From: Psococerastis gibbosa | Taxonomy: Eukaryota > Arthropoda > Insecta > Psocodea > Psocidae | Length of the DNA stretch: 64,000 bases | Reading direction: 5' to 3' | Assembly: GCA_963971405.1 (NCBI GenBank) | Contig: OZ020485.1 | Location: forward strand, 31,329,921-31,393,920 | Part shown: piece by piece, positions 23,346-35,436 of the stretch | How the letters are laid out: the number at the start of each line of letters is the position of its first letter | Position numbering within the stretch: position 1 is the stretch's first letter | Notes under the pieces: model-generated | Seen by the model: only the letters and a program-made list of their open reading frames with translations | What the model was told of the DNA's origin: nothing | Databases searched by the model: none | Position numbers and translations under genes: made by a program

Positions 23346-24620
23346 TCCATAAGACATTATTATTTTATATAATAATTAAAACACAAATTGTTTGACAGTG
23401 GTATTTAATTTCTGTTAATTGTTGTTTATGCTAGATGTAGGCGGAACATTTTTTGGGCTCTATTAGACCCAACATGGACGTCTTCCGCTAGGAAGTGGTT
23501 TAGTTTTAATAAGAGTAATTACGTAATTAATAAACGGCATGGCAAGCCACTGCTGATGAGAATGTGGCAAAAATACTGTAAGATTTAAATCCTAAAAGTT
23601 GTCATTGCGTCTTTTTCTATCTTGCCGGCTTCACAATTACACAGATTCGTGTTGAGCTTCTTGAGTCCATTGATGATGTAGACAGAAGTGGTATAAGTAA
23701 TTAGGCTTGGCAGGCGTGAGTCTCTCCCCGCCAACCAAATTAGAGACTATTGTACCTTCCTCTTCCACTTTTCAATTCATTCACGCTCTAAGAGCGATAC
23801 CAGAACGCGGTCTTCTTTTTAAACTCTTTGTGCTCTTATGGCCAACCATTGACGGGTGAGCTAGCACAGGGAGACACTCCGAAATCGGCTCAAAATTGGA
23901 GGTAAAGCTGAAATCCCTTCTTCTTCTTCCATTATTGCTTTGAATCACTAGTACCACTGTGCAGGAGATTGACCTAGTGACAGTTGGGAGATGGTTTCCT
24001 TCTCAGCGCTCTGCCCACGCTGGGGGTTTTCAGTTAGGGCCCTCCCTTAGCCTTTGGGTCAATACCCTTCCCTCAAGGCAGAGAGGTGGCTGACCCCTTG
24101 CTCATCTACCTCCTCCGCCGTAGTGGTGCTTGAAATGAAATGATACATTAGGCCATTATAACCACATACAGTACACTACAGTGTAGAGATACAGTATGTG
24201 CTCGGCACCGTCAAAACTACAATTAGATATACCATATACATAAAATAAAAACATCTAAGTCTAGACTATAAAAGTTTGGCTATTTAAGAGTCAATATTTT
24301 TGAAAAACAATGAGAGAAAAGTCCATATCATCACTTTGGGTTTATTTGTGGCATACAAGATTATCCTAAAATAGGCATTTTACCTTCTAGATCTAGGCAC
24401 CATCTTCCGCCGTTGGAGTCATTGGCATTCGGCTTGCACTTATTTAAAGGCGGTGCTAATCGCCTCGTTCCGGTAGCTTTTTTGGGTTCCCCGTCACCGC
24501 CTCCACTACCGCCCCCTCCTCCTTTCTCAATCGGGCTTGGGACCGTCTTCGGCGGAGTTAAAGCTGAAATCCCATTTGAAAGAAATGGTACGAGTGAACC
24601 CGTATATAGTTTCCTATTTA

Positions 24621-25012
24621 GGTGCGGTTTCCACCGACCTCCCAGTGCAGAATACACATACGGTGAGTCGGTGACGTGGTAGCAGATATCATTAATAAAG
24701 GCGGGGTTTCCACCGACCTCTCATTGCAGAATGCAAATGACATTGACGGAAATTTTTGTTTTACTCTATGCCATAGTTAAGATTGATTGATGATCATAGA
24801 GTAAAATCACAAACAAACAAACTAAAATTAAAAAATGGCGTCATGGGATATGTTAAGTACAAACATTTTAATAGAATTCTATAAAAAGAAAAATTCAATG
24901 TCATTTGCATTCTGCAATGAGAGGTCGGTGGAAACCCCGCCTAAGTCTTGAATGTCTGCTACCACGTCAACGTATGTGTATTCTGCACTGAGAGGTTGGA
25001 GGAAACCCCGCC
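24621..25012. mobile_element. PIF/Harbinger-like foldback MITE, variant ends, TSD TTA
   Basis: 392 bp. The ends GGTGCGGTTTCCACCGACC and GGAGGAAACCCCGCC are inverted; TTA duplicates lie at 24618-24620 and 25013-25015. The interior carries the same modules as the 16791 family (GACGTGGTAGCAGA, ACCTCTCATTGCAGAATGC, and the centre near TGATCATAGAGTAAAATCAC), but its outermost 60 bases are an extra copy of the GGTTTCCACCGACCT module, so it looks like one foldback built around another. Confidence 0.88.
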
Positions 25013-25015
25013 TTA

Positions 25016-26770
25016 TCAATTAGTATAGGGACCGAGATCGATGATATGAGTAGTTCGGAGTTCCATGGTAAATAATTGTCCTTGAGTTAAATTTCGTCGA
25101 CTTTCCCTATCCCAAATCACTCATTAGGACGATTGCATGGTCTATATATACCCGCTAATAATTTTCCTTTTCCTATCTCAAAGCACTACATTGAACGTTG
25201 GGACGATTGATTGCATAGTCTAGAACGGGCAGACCATTTCAAATTCCAACTCGTGTGCCTTTTGTGCGATTATGGAATATGATACGTTAAATTAAAGATA
25301 ATTTTTAGAATTATTTGTAGTATTCATGTTCCGATTAATTATCATTAGGCCTGTCCATAAAATGTTTTAGCCTGTAACAGCTTCCATGGCAAATGGTGTA
25401 TCATTGGCAATGACCAGGACACCATTTTGGGTTTGAGAGGAATTCTTTTTCCTCCAGAGACTGTGTGTGTACCCAGGCATTGTAAACAATTTGGTCTGGG
25501 TAGAGCACCGCTCCCTTAATCAAACAAACCGACAACCATTAGCGGCTGCGTTGTCACGTGCAAGCATTGACTGAAATACTCAATTGTCAATTCTGGGCAT
25601 CAAAACATCAACTAATTGCACTGAGGCACTGAAACTTGAAAGGCTCTATATATAGAGCTAGAATAGATGAACTGGGAAGACGCAGGTAGAACCAGTAAGG
25701 GTTCCAAACGGAAATATTTGGCATGTTTTTATCGCTTTCGGTTTCTAGACATGGTACGCAATAGCGGCATTTGTATTTAATTTTTCACTGTTTTGACTAA
25801 ATTTTCAGCATGTTGCTCCCTTGAAAATCTTATTTTTATTTATTTTTGACAATATTCAATTAATTTGATTGCATATTTTTCATTACTTTTTAATTTTTTA
25901 AATAGATTTATAGGTTTTGTTCAAGATTAGAGTCTCCAGTAAATTTTATAGGGAAGTTAAATGATAGATTACCGCTCTTGCCACCCTTCGTACGGCCTTG
26001 TTGCCTATTCCTCGCCTGATTCTATTGCTGAGACAGTTGAATCCTAACAAGAATAGACATACTGTTTGCAATTAACATCAACAATGAAGATCCATACTTA
26101 AAATTTAATTTAATACTTAGGCTACACAAATTTAGATATTTTAGATATTTAGATAGACCTGCACCAGGCATAGCGCGAGGTACGGTATCAAGTTAACTTA
26201 TTGCCGGGGTTAAAAATGTAAACAAAACAATTTTAGAATAGTACTTTGCATTCTAAAAATCTTTCGTTTTAACCATTTCTTATAGAGAAATAGGCTACAT
26301 TAAGTTGATTTGATAGATTACTCATTAGTCAAAACATTAGCCTCTGATGTTCAATTATGTTTCTCAAATGTTTTAACAGTTCATTTCTACTACATTTTAC
26401 TACTACTACTTCTACTATTTTATAAGTCTTTCATACTTTAAAAATTGTCTTCCCGACTACCTGTGCGAATACTCCCATTTACAGGCTAACTAAAATATTT
26501 AATCTTAATGCTACACATTTTGACATTACAGATGGCAAACATAAATTTATTAAAACATTAGCTATTATGAATCCAATAGACTACCTTTTATAAGATTACC
26601 ATTTTTAAATAATAAAGACTTAGTTAAGATATATAAGAATGATATGTATTGGCAGATAGTATTAACTTACTTTATAGTATTACTTTTTATTTTTATCATT
26701 ACTTACCAACTAGATAACTTGTATACAACTTATTTCTCCCCCGGTTGAAATTTTTTGAAAAACAGGCCGT
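25016..26770. other. No recognisable gene
   Basis: AT-rich sequence. 26204-26280 (GGGGTTAAAAATGTAAACAA) is a fragment of the repeat found at 15.8-16.0 kb. No coding frame of note. Confidence 0.4.
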
Positions 26771-26776
26771 TGGCTC

Positions 26777-27122
26777 AACGGCCATACCAAGTTGAATCCC
26801 CGAGAACAGCGCCTATTCCCAACTGCAGCAAACTTAACTTGGTAGTGTGCGCTGCGTTGTTGGGGGTCATGGTGGGACATGATAACGCGCTGTCTACTGG
26901 TCATTCTAAGTGCGTGTCGAGTCCTGGTCACCTCCGAATTAATCGTGTGACTTTACAAGTATGTTTCCCAGGTGGTTTGGGATCCGCTATATTAATTAAT
27001 CAGGAGGTCCGCCCTGCCAGTCAACTCCCAGTCTCCCTGAGGTAAAGGAGTCTATCCTTAGGGTGCCTCAAGTTAATAAACACACTGACTCCCCCCGCCA
27101 GACTTAAAGTAGACGTTGGAAA
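26777..27122 (+). mobile_element. 5S-like SINE, long-tail type, copy 2
   Basis: Sense-oriented copy: AACGGCCATACCAAGTTGAA at the 5' end, then GTGTCGAGTCCTGGTCACCT, GGTGGTTTGGGATCC, a stretch rich in CTCCC, and the 3' end GACGTTGGAAAAC. The first 20 or so bases resemble the 5' end of 5S rRNA; no intact 5S internal promoter could be made out by eye. Confidence 0.75.
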
Positions 27123-28282
27123 ACAAACAATATCTTATTAAAAAATTGTTTGTATGCGATTAATCTTTTTAAAAATACAAAAAAAAAATACAAATTCTAT
27201 TTAATGTTATATTTTATTGTCAAAACTGTCAAGTAGCCTATTGTGTATAAGATCGCCGTAGATGGGCTCCTCTAATAGAGCGAGAGCCCGTCAAAGTATG
27301 TTAAACCATAGTATAAAACTCAATATACATATACAGTATAAAGAGCAATGCACGCTAAAGAACGCTGTAATGCTCATATAAGTATGGGGTCATAGGACTG
27401 AGCTTGATGTTTCGATATTAGAGCTATTTAGTCATTTTTTCTCAATATAGTGCATGCGAGTGATGGACCATTGATTGGCCTGGCCGGCCAAACGATCAGG
27501 GTTCGCTTCAGGCAATTTTTTCGTCATTGGCACTCCTCACAAGTTTTTGTATACCTGTATTACTTGGTTTTACGAAAAGATATTCAACTAACGTTCAAGT
27601 CAGTATTCACAGTGGGTCGCCCTGTTTCCAGGATACTCATGTAATCATTGACTATATTGACAGGTCTTGATTTTCCTCATTAATTTTCAAGACTGCATTA
27701 TTCTGCTAATTTCATACGAATATAGCCTACGAATTTTTATGCGGGAATACCTTGATAAACTTTTTTTAAAAATTATAACTAATTATAGGATAATAATGAA
27801 TGTTTTGCTGATGATTGCAAAATAAAATTTCTACGTTTCTTTCCTGAATTTTATTCAGTAAGGACTATTTTTATTAAACCATCATCATGTCACAACGTGT
27901 GAAAGGGTTCTTGGTGCCTCGAAACGTGTAGGTACATATCCGTTGAAATCTCGGAATCGGAAATTTCGACCATCACACAGCTTTTCTTATACTAATGTAC
28001 ATGTACAATATAAAGGTAAATAGGAAAGGAACCATGTTGAAATGTTCGACTTCAAATTAAATTTTTCCATTTCCATTACTAACATTATTAAGATTTACCC
28101 CTATTAAGATCTAGAACTATTACTATTGTAGCTTCATGCTTCATCTGCCTACCTTAGGAAACTCCCGATTGAACTGAGAGCGGCGCGAAATGCTACTACT
28201 GTAACTTCCCTAAATTGCTTCGAGGCCATCTCTTAGAGCAGAAGTTCTCAAAGCATTTTCGGCGGCTCCCAGTAATGTTTTT
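27123..28282. other. No recognisable gene; repeat fragment at 27.9 kb
   Basis: Bases 27905-27995 (CCGTTGAAATCTCGGAATCG, then TTTCGACCATCACACAGC) are a fragment, reverse orientation, of the 850-bp repeat. The remainder has only short frames. Confidence 0.5.
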
Positions 28283-29121
28283 GCTTTCCAATTTATACGT
28301 AGTATAAGGAAAGCTTTGTGATGGTCGAAATTTTCGATTTCGAGATTTCAACGGATTTACACATTTTGAGGTCCCAGGAACCCAAAAAAGTGGTTTTTAC
28401 AAAATGTCTGTCTGTCGGTCGGTCTGTCGGTCTGTCGGTCGGTCTGTCTGTTCGTCGATTTCCGGGCAAACTACTCAGTGGATTTGAGTGAAATTTGGCA
28501 TGTAGGTTCACAAAAATCATACCTCGGGACCATTTTTTTTTTGGGCTAACTCAATTGGGGGGGGGGGTTTATTTTCAAAAAAACGTCTAAAAAAATTATT
28601 TCTCAAAAACGGCTCCAACGATTTCTTTTAAAGTCTCGTAGATTGTAGTCGTTATTAATGTTGACAAAATGCGGGGGGTCGCTTGCCCCTTGATAGGTTG
28701 CTTCTGGGGGTAAAAAAATAAAAATAACGAAATTTTAATGAAAAAATGACTAAAAAATGCGAAACCTTTCTATCGATGATTTCTACCTTCAAACATGTTT
28801 TAGGTGTTAAATTGAGTAACGAAACCGGATAGGTTGTTTTCCCAAAAAAATATTTGGTTTTGCCCAAAAAATTATTTTTTGAAAAAAATGATAGAAAATT
28901 CGCGCTCAAATGCATTATTGCTGTGTGGTAATTAATGTGTTTGTTTGACCTATCGAGAATTTACCTCACTTCCAGTGACGTCAGGTGGACAACCGCCCCC
29001 CCCCCCCCGAGATATCGGAAATTTAACCATAGGAAAAATATTTGCCATAAAATTACTATTTTTCTCTATCTAATAATTTTGATAAATTGGAAAGCATGTT
29101 CGAGTGAACTCGGACCGGTTC
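28283..29121 (+). repeat. 850-bp dispersed repeat, copy 3
   Basis: Collinear with 18222-19071: starts GCTTTCCAATTTATACGTAG, ends CGGACCGGTTC. The GTCT/GGTC microsatellite at 28404-28455 is expanded here. G run at 28557-28567 and C run at 28995-29008. Only a T-rich duplication (TTTT) flanks it. Confidence 0.85.
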
Positions 29122-31539
29122 TTTTAACGTAGCATTGGCTCCCTATATTCTTGTATGTGAGGGGGGGGGGGGGGTGTTGAATGATGTAGAAGATTTATGT
29201 AATGAACAAAAAAGCAAAGTTACAATATAAGTATCAAAAACGATTATTTTTTTTAAAGTCACTTGATAGAAACTCGAAGTTTGGCATTGTTTTCAAGTCA
29301 GGTTTTCATAAAAGCAATAAATTATTTTTTCCCATGGCTCACCCATGGCTCTCCAAGAAGAGGCCCATCGCTCACTATTTGAGAGCCCCTTTCTTAGAGA
29401 AAGCTTTCTACACTGTCACTGAGGCACTAACACAATGACAGAACTACCGGATTTTGTCGAGTTTACTTTATACTTTCTTTTCGATTATTTGTTGATTACT
29501 TGATTATATAATTTAACAGAAAATTATTTCTCGATTTATAACCACACGGGCGTCATTTCAATATTTTTCAGAGGGGGTACATTTTTTAGTATGGTTGTAA
29601 TGATTACCGCGATAGTCATTATCAAATTGCAGGGGGGCAGGTGTGGTAATGATCAGACGACAGTCCCAGCTACAGGTTATTCCAAGTGTAGGTAATATTT
29701 TCTCGATCGGGTAATTATTTCGGCCTGTACTTAGGTATTGTATAGGAGGCCAGAGTTTCTTGACTCGTGACAAATTCAATTTCACCTCCCACAGCATGAT
29801 TTGCTACCCTAATATATATTTCCAGCAAAGCTATTGCATTGAAATTGTTTGTAGTTGGCCTGTGCTTCTACTTGACGTATCAGGTATCTGTCACGAAGGC
29901 TCAGAAGAGGTGAGTAGTGAGGAGGTGGGCGGGTTATCACCTCTGAGGCGCAGTCTCAACCTCTAAACATTCATATTCGTCATCGACGGGGTCGTGACGT
30001 GACCACGCAGCCTAAGTCTCTCGCCTTGTGGCTTGTCTCCCGGTAACCTGTCCTGCCATCTTAGAAGCTTGACTGTTGCTGATATGAACCTAAAATGATG
30101 TACCCAGCTACAAATTACGCAAGAATGCGTCCAGGTTTGTTGGCAACGTGGCCGGTAGTGGTCTGTCTCCTGACCCGGTACCCATGTTAAACCACTATTC
30201 TGAATAAAATTATTTCCAGATAAAAAAATGTCTGCCTACACATCTCTTTGAAGGTAAGATAACCCGTTAGAGCAAGTGGCTTTAATATAGGGCCCCACCA
30301 ACTCACCGATGTACGACTAATGAGCAGGCCCACAACTGCCTGACGATTTAGGAAACAGGAGAGATTACGCATTGGCAGTTTGGCACAATTGCTAGCTTTA
30401 CAATTTTTATAAGCTTCACGCTTGATTTTGCAAAAACCGAAATCCCAGCTCATTGCTTCAATTTCCAAGTGTGACTTCGACGGTTGATCTGCCAATTGAT
30501 ATCTAGAAATTATGTCTGCTTCGGTGCTTCCTGCCACGATGGACCCCACCCCTGATCTAGGTACTGCGTATGATAGGTTCGGTGGCGTATTATAATGTAC
30601 TTTCCCATAGACGAGACGCTTCATCCTTCGAGGTCTTGCGCATAACAGCGCTTAGGTACCAATCTTCGTACTTAATTGTACTGTAATTATGCAATGAATG
30701 GATAAATAATGCAGTATGTGGACGAAAGACACGGTAGCTCAGCGAACTGGCGGCTGCTCTGAAAGATAAGTGACCTCCAGCATAATGCGACCTCAGACAT
30801 TACCCAGCACTGTGGTTTTATGTCTAGGAATGGATCTTTGAGGTAGGCAAATGACAAACGAGACGTGATAATGTCTGCCATTATACCCTCCATTCATCTT
30901 CACAGGGTTGTGAACTTTTGAGGTTTTAATTAATAATTTTTTACCACGAGCAAATACGTCTACGGTTCTAAATAGGCCTAAATCACTACCCACTAGCCCA
31001 TGTATTTTGAATTTCATTGGAGACAGTTGACGGAAGTGCATCCTTTTTGAAAAATGACAATAGCGGATATTTTCCAGGAGGGGTCCAACACCATAAACTA
31101 TACCGTAGAATTTTTAAATATATCAATGGTTAGTAACGTAAACACTGTCTCTTATCTACATATCGGCATTAGAATGGCTAACACGCAATTTTTGAAAATT
31201 GTTTTAAAAAAATAGGTGCGAAATAGTAGGGGTTTCCGAATTTTTACATATCGAGGGTAAGAAACAACACGGGAAGTTTGAAATAGGTTATAACTGAATT
31301 TTATAAATAAGACCACATTTAAACTAGTATAATTTAGGCTCAAGGGGGATGACAATTGGTTTCCATGAGGGGGCAATCTAACCCCTGCCTCCCCCCTGTT
31401 GTAGCGCCCCTGCTCTCGTGTCAGGATGTGGGCCTTTTAATTTTGCAAATATAATGTGTCTAAAATGTATTGTCCTTGATCATAATATTCTTACAAAAAA
31501 CATGAGCGAGAAATTAATAAACACAGACTTATTGTTGTT
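29122..31539. other. No recognisable gene
   Basis: Contains a 14-G run at 29161-29174 and several open frames, the longest on the minus strand at 30187-30624 (about 145 codons, ARRM-like chance composition, no domain recognised). A possible right hAT terminus GTTGTAGCGCCCCTG ends near 31410 without a recognisable partner. Confidence 0.4.
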
Positions 31540-31913
31540 TGCTTGTTTCCAACGCCTGCTTTCAGCATTTCTGCTTTAACCAACCCTGTCGTCTGTCAGG
31601 GGAAGTGAGTCTATTTGTTTACTTGAGGCACCCCAAAGGACATGGGCAGACTCCTTCCCCTTGGGGAAAAGGGGAGTTGACCGACAGAATGGACCTCCTG
31701 ATTATAGTGGATTCCGGACCACTTGGGAAACATGGTAGTCACACGATTAAATCGGAGGTGACCAGGATTTGACACGCACGTGGACTGACTGGTATAGTCT
31801 CAACACGTTATCATGTCCCACCATGTTCCCCTGCCAACGCTGTGCACACTGCCAAGTTTGCCGCAGTTTGAAACATGCTCTGCTGTCATGGATTCAACTT
31901 GTTAAGGCCATTG
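31540..31913 (-). mobile_element. 5S-like SINE, long-tail type, copy 3
   Basis: Reverse-oriented copy collinear with 11175-11537. Flanking repeats GACTTATTGTTGTT (31526-31539) and GACTTATTATTATT (31914-31927) agree at 12 of 14 positions and are a likely TSD. It abuts the nested hAT-type cluster that begins at 31941. Confidence 0.75.
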
Positions 31914-31940
31914 GACTTATTATTATTATTAGGTCCGGTG

Positions 31941-33106
31941 CCGGTCCGGATTTAGGAATAGGTAGCGTAGGCAGCTGCCTAGGGGCCCCACGAAAGGGGC
32001 CCCCACAAAAGTAAAAAAAAAACACGAATTTAAAAAGGGTACATAAAAAGTAAATTTCTTATGACAAAAATAATTTTAAATTTTTAGTATGGCGGGAAAT
32101 TTAGTTTCGTATATAGTCAGGGGAGTAGCTAAGGCAAGATTTTTTTTTGGGGGGGGGAGATGTGTCTATTTTGCTAACTCAAAAAACTTTAAATAGACCT
32201 ACCAAAATAATAACTGGGATGATTAGGTAAGCATTGTATTACATTGTATTACAATTACATTATTACATAGGTGGGCAAATTCATGTTTTACCTATGGCGG
32301 GTCCAGGACAGATTTTTGAAGGGGGCCATTCCGGGAAAAGTGGGTGTAGCCTACCAAGCCAAATTAATACTTAGCGATTGTGCAATTGGTGTGTTTGTTA
32401 GCGAAACTAATAATAATAATTTTCAGTGCATTGTCTGAAAAGCCCATGCGCCTGACGCTGATTGGTACCGAAGAGAGCCCGGGGGTCTCCCCCGGGGAAA
32501 AAATTTGAAAATTTAAGTACAAAATAGTTGGGTTTTACGCATTTTAACAGCAGTAAAATTTATAATTTAAGGATGGAAGACATATTCATGTGAGGTTTCT
32601 GTTTAAATTGTTCTATTTTATATTTGTACGCTAATTTTTCACGGGCCCCATGCTCGTAGCTGTATGAGTTGGATGCCAATTAAAATTTGAATTTCTCGCG
32701 CCTTTTTCTAAGTTAGACTTGGCGAGTTGGTTACATAAGAATAAAACATTAGTACAATCTTATTTTAAACCAACTTTATTTAGTTTTTTTCTTTGAATGG
32801 AACTCTGCTTTTGCCAACTGAGCAAAGGCAAATTACCAACTTTCACAATTTTACCGATTATTGGGGGGGAGGCTCCCCCCCCCCTATAGCTACTCCCCTG
32901 GTCGTATCAAGTCTATTTAAAATGAAATGTAAAGACAAGTATTATGCTCTTTGCTCTTATTTTTATTGTTCCCTCTTTTCCTAATATCCTACTATAGTCT
33001 ACATCTGCAGTGCAACAGTGAGGAAAAGCCAATGGAGCTGCTTCTTTTGGGAGGGCCCCCACATAGAACTGTGCCTATGGGCCTCCGAAGCCTAAATCCG
33101 ACCCTG
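31941..33106. mobile_element. hAT-type element, TIR GTCGGATTTAGG, interrupted
   Basis: Left end CCGGTCCGGATTTAGG and right end CCTAAATCCGACCCTG are inverted with three mismatches in 16 (left expected CAGGGTCGG). Subterminal blocks GGGGCCCCACGAAAGGGGC and GGGAGGGCCCCCACATAG are G/C-rich. No TSD is recognisable. It is interrupted by the element at 32118-32900. A frame inside at 32793-32984 is not coding. Confidence 0.6.
32118..32900. mobile_element. hAT-type element nested at 32 kb, TIR CAGGGGAGTAGCTA
   Basis: Ends CAGGGGAGTAGCTA and TAGCTACTCCCCTG are exact complements. G and C runs sit inside each end. The interior holds the recurrent module GGGTTTTACGCATTTTAAC (near 32530) and the G/C block GGGGGTCTCCCCCGGGG near 32480. 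No matching TSD (left TATATAGT, right GTCGTATC), so one flank may have been rearranged. Confidence 0.7.
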
Positions 33107-33297
33107 ATCAGTAAAGCCTAAATGCTGGTTCCTTTTATTCTTAACTCCCTCTTCACAGCTGTATTTTATAGCCTGCTCTACGATCACTATTGACTCGTTG
33201 TATAGCCCGGTCCTTGCCCTGCGATTTTTGGTCCTCAATGATCTTGCTTAATAATGTATTAGGAATGTTGAGGTCAAATTGGATGACTAACCTAAAA

Positions 33298-33480
33298 GAC
33301 CTGTAGAGTAGTGGTACAGACTCCGACTTTCACCCGAAAGGTTTTGGTTCGAGTCCCACACTGACTACATTTTCTGGCCATGCTTCGGAGGGCATGTAAA
33401 GCACGGCCTAGTTGAGTGTAAGAGAGGGCTTAATTATAGCCATAACTCCGCTAGGCTAGCTTAGTAATAGAACAACAAAA
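33298..33480 (+). mobile_element. tRNA-derived SINE, copy 1
   Basis: Begins ACCTGTAGAGTAGTGG. A-box-like TAGAGTAGTGG at 33304-33314 and B box GGTTCGAGTCC at 33346-33356 are spaced as in a tRNA. The body has TTTTCTGGCCATGCTTCGG, then AGTTGAGTGTAAGAGAGGGC and CTTAGTAATAGAACAA near the 3' end. Transcription by RNA polymerase III is the family expectation; mobilisation would need a LINE in trans. Confidence 0.85.
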
Positions 33481-33928
33481 CGTCATGATTATTATTACTT
33501 TTATTAAAAGAAGTTTTCAATATATTAATTCGCGCAAAAATTCGCAAAAAACGCAGATCCTTAGTTATAACTCAAATAGATCCCGGTACCTGCATAAGAC
33601 AAACAATTATCTTGTTGATTAGCCTAAGGTAATGACAATATTTTTTAATATTATAACTCCATAGGATGTCTCTTTATTGTAGGTATAAACCCAGATTTTG
33701 CTAATTCCATATAATCACTTAATTAGGTACCTACTTTCCTATGTCGTGCCTCATCCGTGACTAAGTCCTACTGCATTAGAGTATTAGTATAAAATGAACA
33801 TTTATTCATGGAGTTTTCTATAAACTTCTATAGAAAAGTTAAAGCATTCAGTACACGCACCAATATCAAAACAAAAACCTAAAATAAAATACGATAGACT
33901 AGATAAATAATAATAAATAAAATAGATA
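33481..33928. other. AT-rich spacer, nothing recognised
   Basis: About 450 bp between two oppositely oriented SINE copies; short frames only. Confidence 0.4.
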
Positions 33929-34142
33929 TTGACTTTTTTGTTTTATTGTGTTACTAAGCCAACCTAGCGGAGTATAAAGCCCTCTCTTACACTCAACTAG
34001 AAAGACCCTAGACCTATTGACTATGCCCTAGATTAGAATGCCCTCCGAAGTATGACCAGAAAATGTAGCAAGTGTGGGACTCGAACCAACAACCTTTCGG
34101 GTGAAAGTCAGTCTGTGGCACTACTCTAGATGTCCTGACAGA
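33929..34142 (-). mobile_element. tRNA-derived SINE, copy 2
   Basis: Reverse-oriented; B box complement GGACTCGAACC near 34077, preceded on its sense strand by CACCCGAAAGGTTGTTGG. Collinear with the 33.3 kb copy, with extra sequence in the tail region (TAGACCTATTGACTATGCCC). It faces copy 1 across 450 bp. Confidence 0.8.
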
Positions 34143-34399
34143 TACATGCCCAAGAAGTTTGTAGGAGAACGCATAACGCTCCCATAAGACATTACTTAAT
34201 TTACGGTGTACTTCGTAGTTCATTCGAATTATATAAAACACATTATTACATAAACGCAGAGTGCTGAATGCTGGGCGGTAAGAAAGGAAAAAAGGAGCAG
34301 CACCTGCATGTTGCGCCGGGTAGCAGGACTGCAGAAGTAACCCTGGTGGACAGGCGAAGAAACGTTTAGATCAGAGCTGAGTTAGTAAAGTAAAAGTAA

Positions 34400-34640
34400 A
34401 TTCGTGTCGGGGTGGTACTACCCGTGGTACAGGAGTTTTCAGGTTGCATCAACAGCCTCCTGTTTAACCTATCGACAGTCAGGGAAGACTGCCGGGACCG
34501 CCGGCTTTACATGCCCTCCGAAGCATGGTAGTCAGAAGATAAATAAATTTTGGCATTCGGGTGGGACTCGAACCAGTCACCTTCTGGATGATAGTCCGAG
34601 TCGTTCCCTCTACGCCATTCTGACTACAACTACTACAGAG
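34400..34640 (-). mobile_element. tRNA-derived SINE, variant copy
   Basis: Reverse-oriented. It shares GGACCGCCGGCTTTACATGC and CCCTCCGAAGCATGG with the family and has a B box complement GGGACTCGAACCAG, but the tRNA-like head reads differently (GATGATAGTCCGAGTC) and the rest diverges, so it is another subfamily. Confidence 0.6.
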
Positions 34641-34845
34641 CTGAGTTGAAAACAGCCGAAATTACTCATAAGCTCAGGGGAAAATGCTTGTTATGGCACG
34701 GGCATGACCTCATCCCTCGTAAAAGGTTGAAGACCCAGGAATCTGTAGAAGGGGAATACAGACAGATCAGGCAGATGTCGAATTCAGTCACTCACCCACT
34801 TAGATGTCCCCGACGGAGGACTTTAGAACCGTCATCAGTACCTTA

Positions 34846-35224
34846 GGCGCCCATTCCATTGACCGGCTAGGGCTATTTCCAAAAACAGTGACGTGGTAGC
34901 AGACATTCAAACTTAGGTGGCGTTTCCACCGATCTCGCATTGCAGAATGAAAATGACATTGACGGAAATTAGAATTTTTCTTTTTATAGAAATCTATTAA
35001 AATGTTTGTACTTAACATATCCCATGACGCCATTTTTTAATTTTAGTTTGTTTGTGATTTTACTCTATGATCATTGATCAATTTTAACTATGGCATAGAG
35101 GAAAATAAACATTTCCATCAATTCTGCAATGCGAGGTCAGTGGAAACGCCACCTAAGTCTTGAATGTCTGCTACCACGTCACCGTTTTTGGAAATAGCCC
35201 TAGCCGGTCAATGGAATGGGCACC
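34846..35224. mobile_element. PIF/Harbinger-like foldback MITE, copy 2, TSD TTA
   Basis: 379 bp, collinear with 16791-17171 with few differences. Ends GGCGCCCATTCCATTGACC and GGTCAATGGAATGGGCACC; TSD TTA at 34843-34845 and 35225-35227. The high similarity to the 16.8 kb copy points to recent spread. Confidence 0.92.
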
Positions 35225-35436
35225 TTACCGCCGAGTTGTGTATGTCATATACTACTGGACATAAGATACTCACGTCAAGATCTTTCAAAAGCTTTCATTG
35301 GTTTAGAAAGTATGATAATGCATGCATAATAATATTTTCGTTTATTCAGACATTTTTTAACGAGTAGTAACTAATGGACATATACAATATCTGTACAATA
35401 CGATAGCCGAAAGTTTTCCGAAGCCTTACACTGAAG

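Larger units (their letters stand above)
22379..24620. other. No recognisable gene; microsatellite and short repeat
   Basis: Contains the TA microsatellite at 22905-22929 and the short repeat at 23299-23345. 23640-24130 is less AT-rich with no clear domain in any frame. Confidence 0.4.

Noticed and set aside
30187-30624. 145-codon minus-strand frame, the longest single frame in the ORF set
   Set aside because: No recognised domain, no splice or start context; kept only as a note in the unannotated stretch.
32118-32900. 8-bp TSD for the CAGGGGAGTAGCTA element
   Set aside because: Flanks TATATAGT and GTCGTATC do not match, so no TSD is claimed despite exact TIRs.
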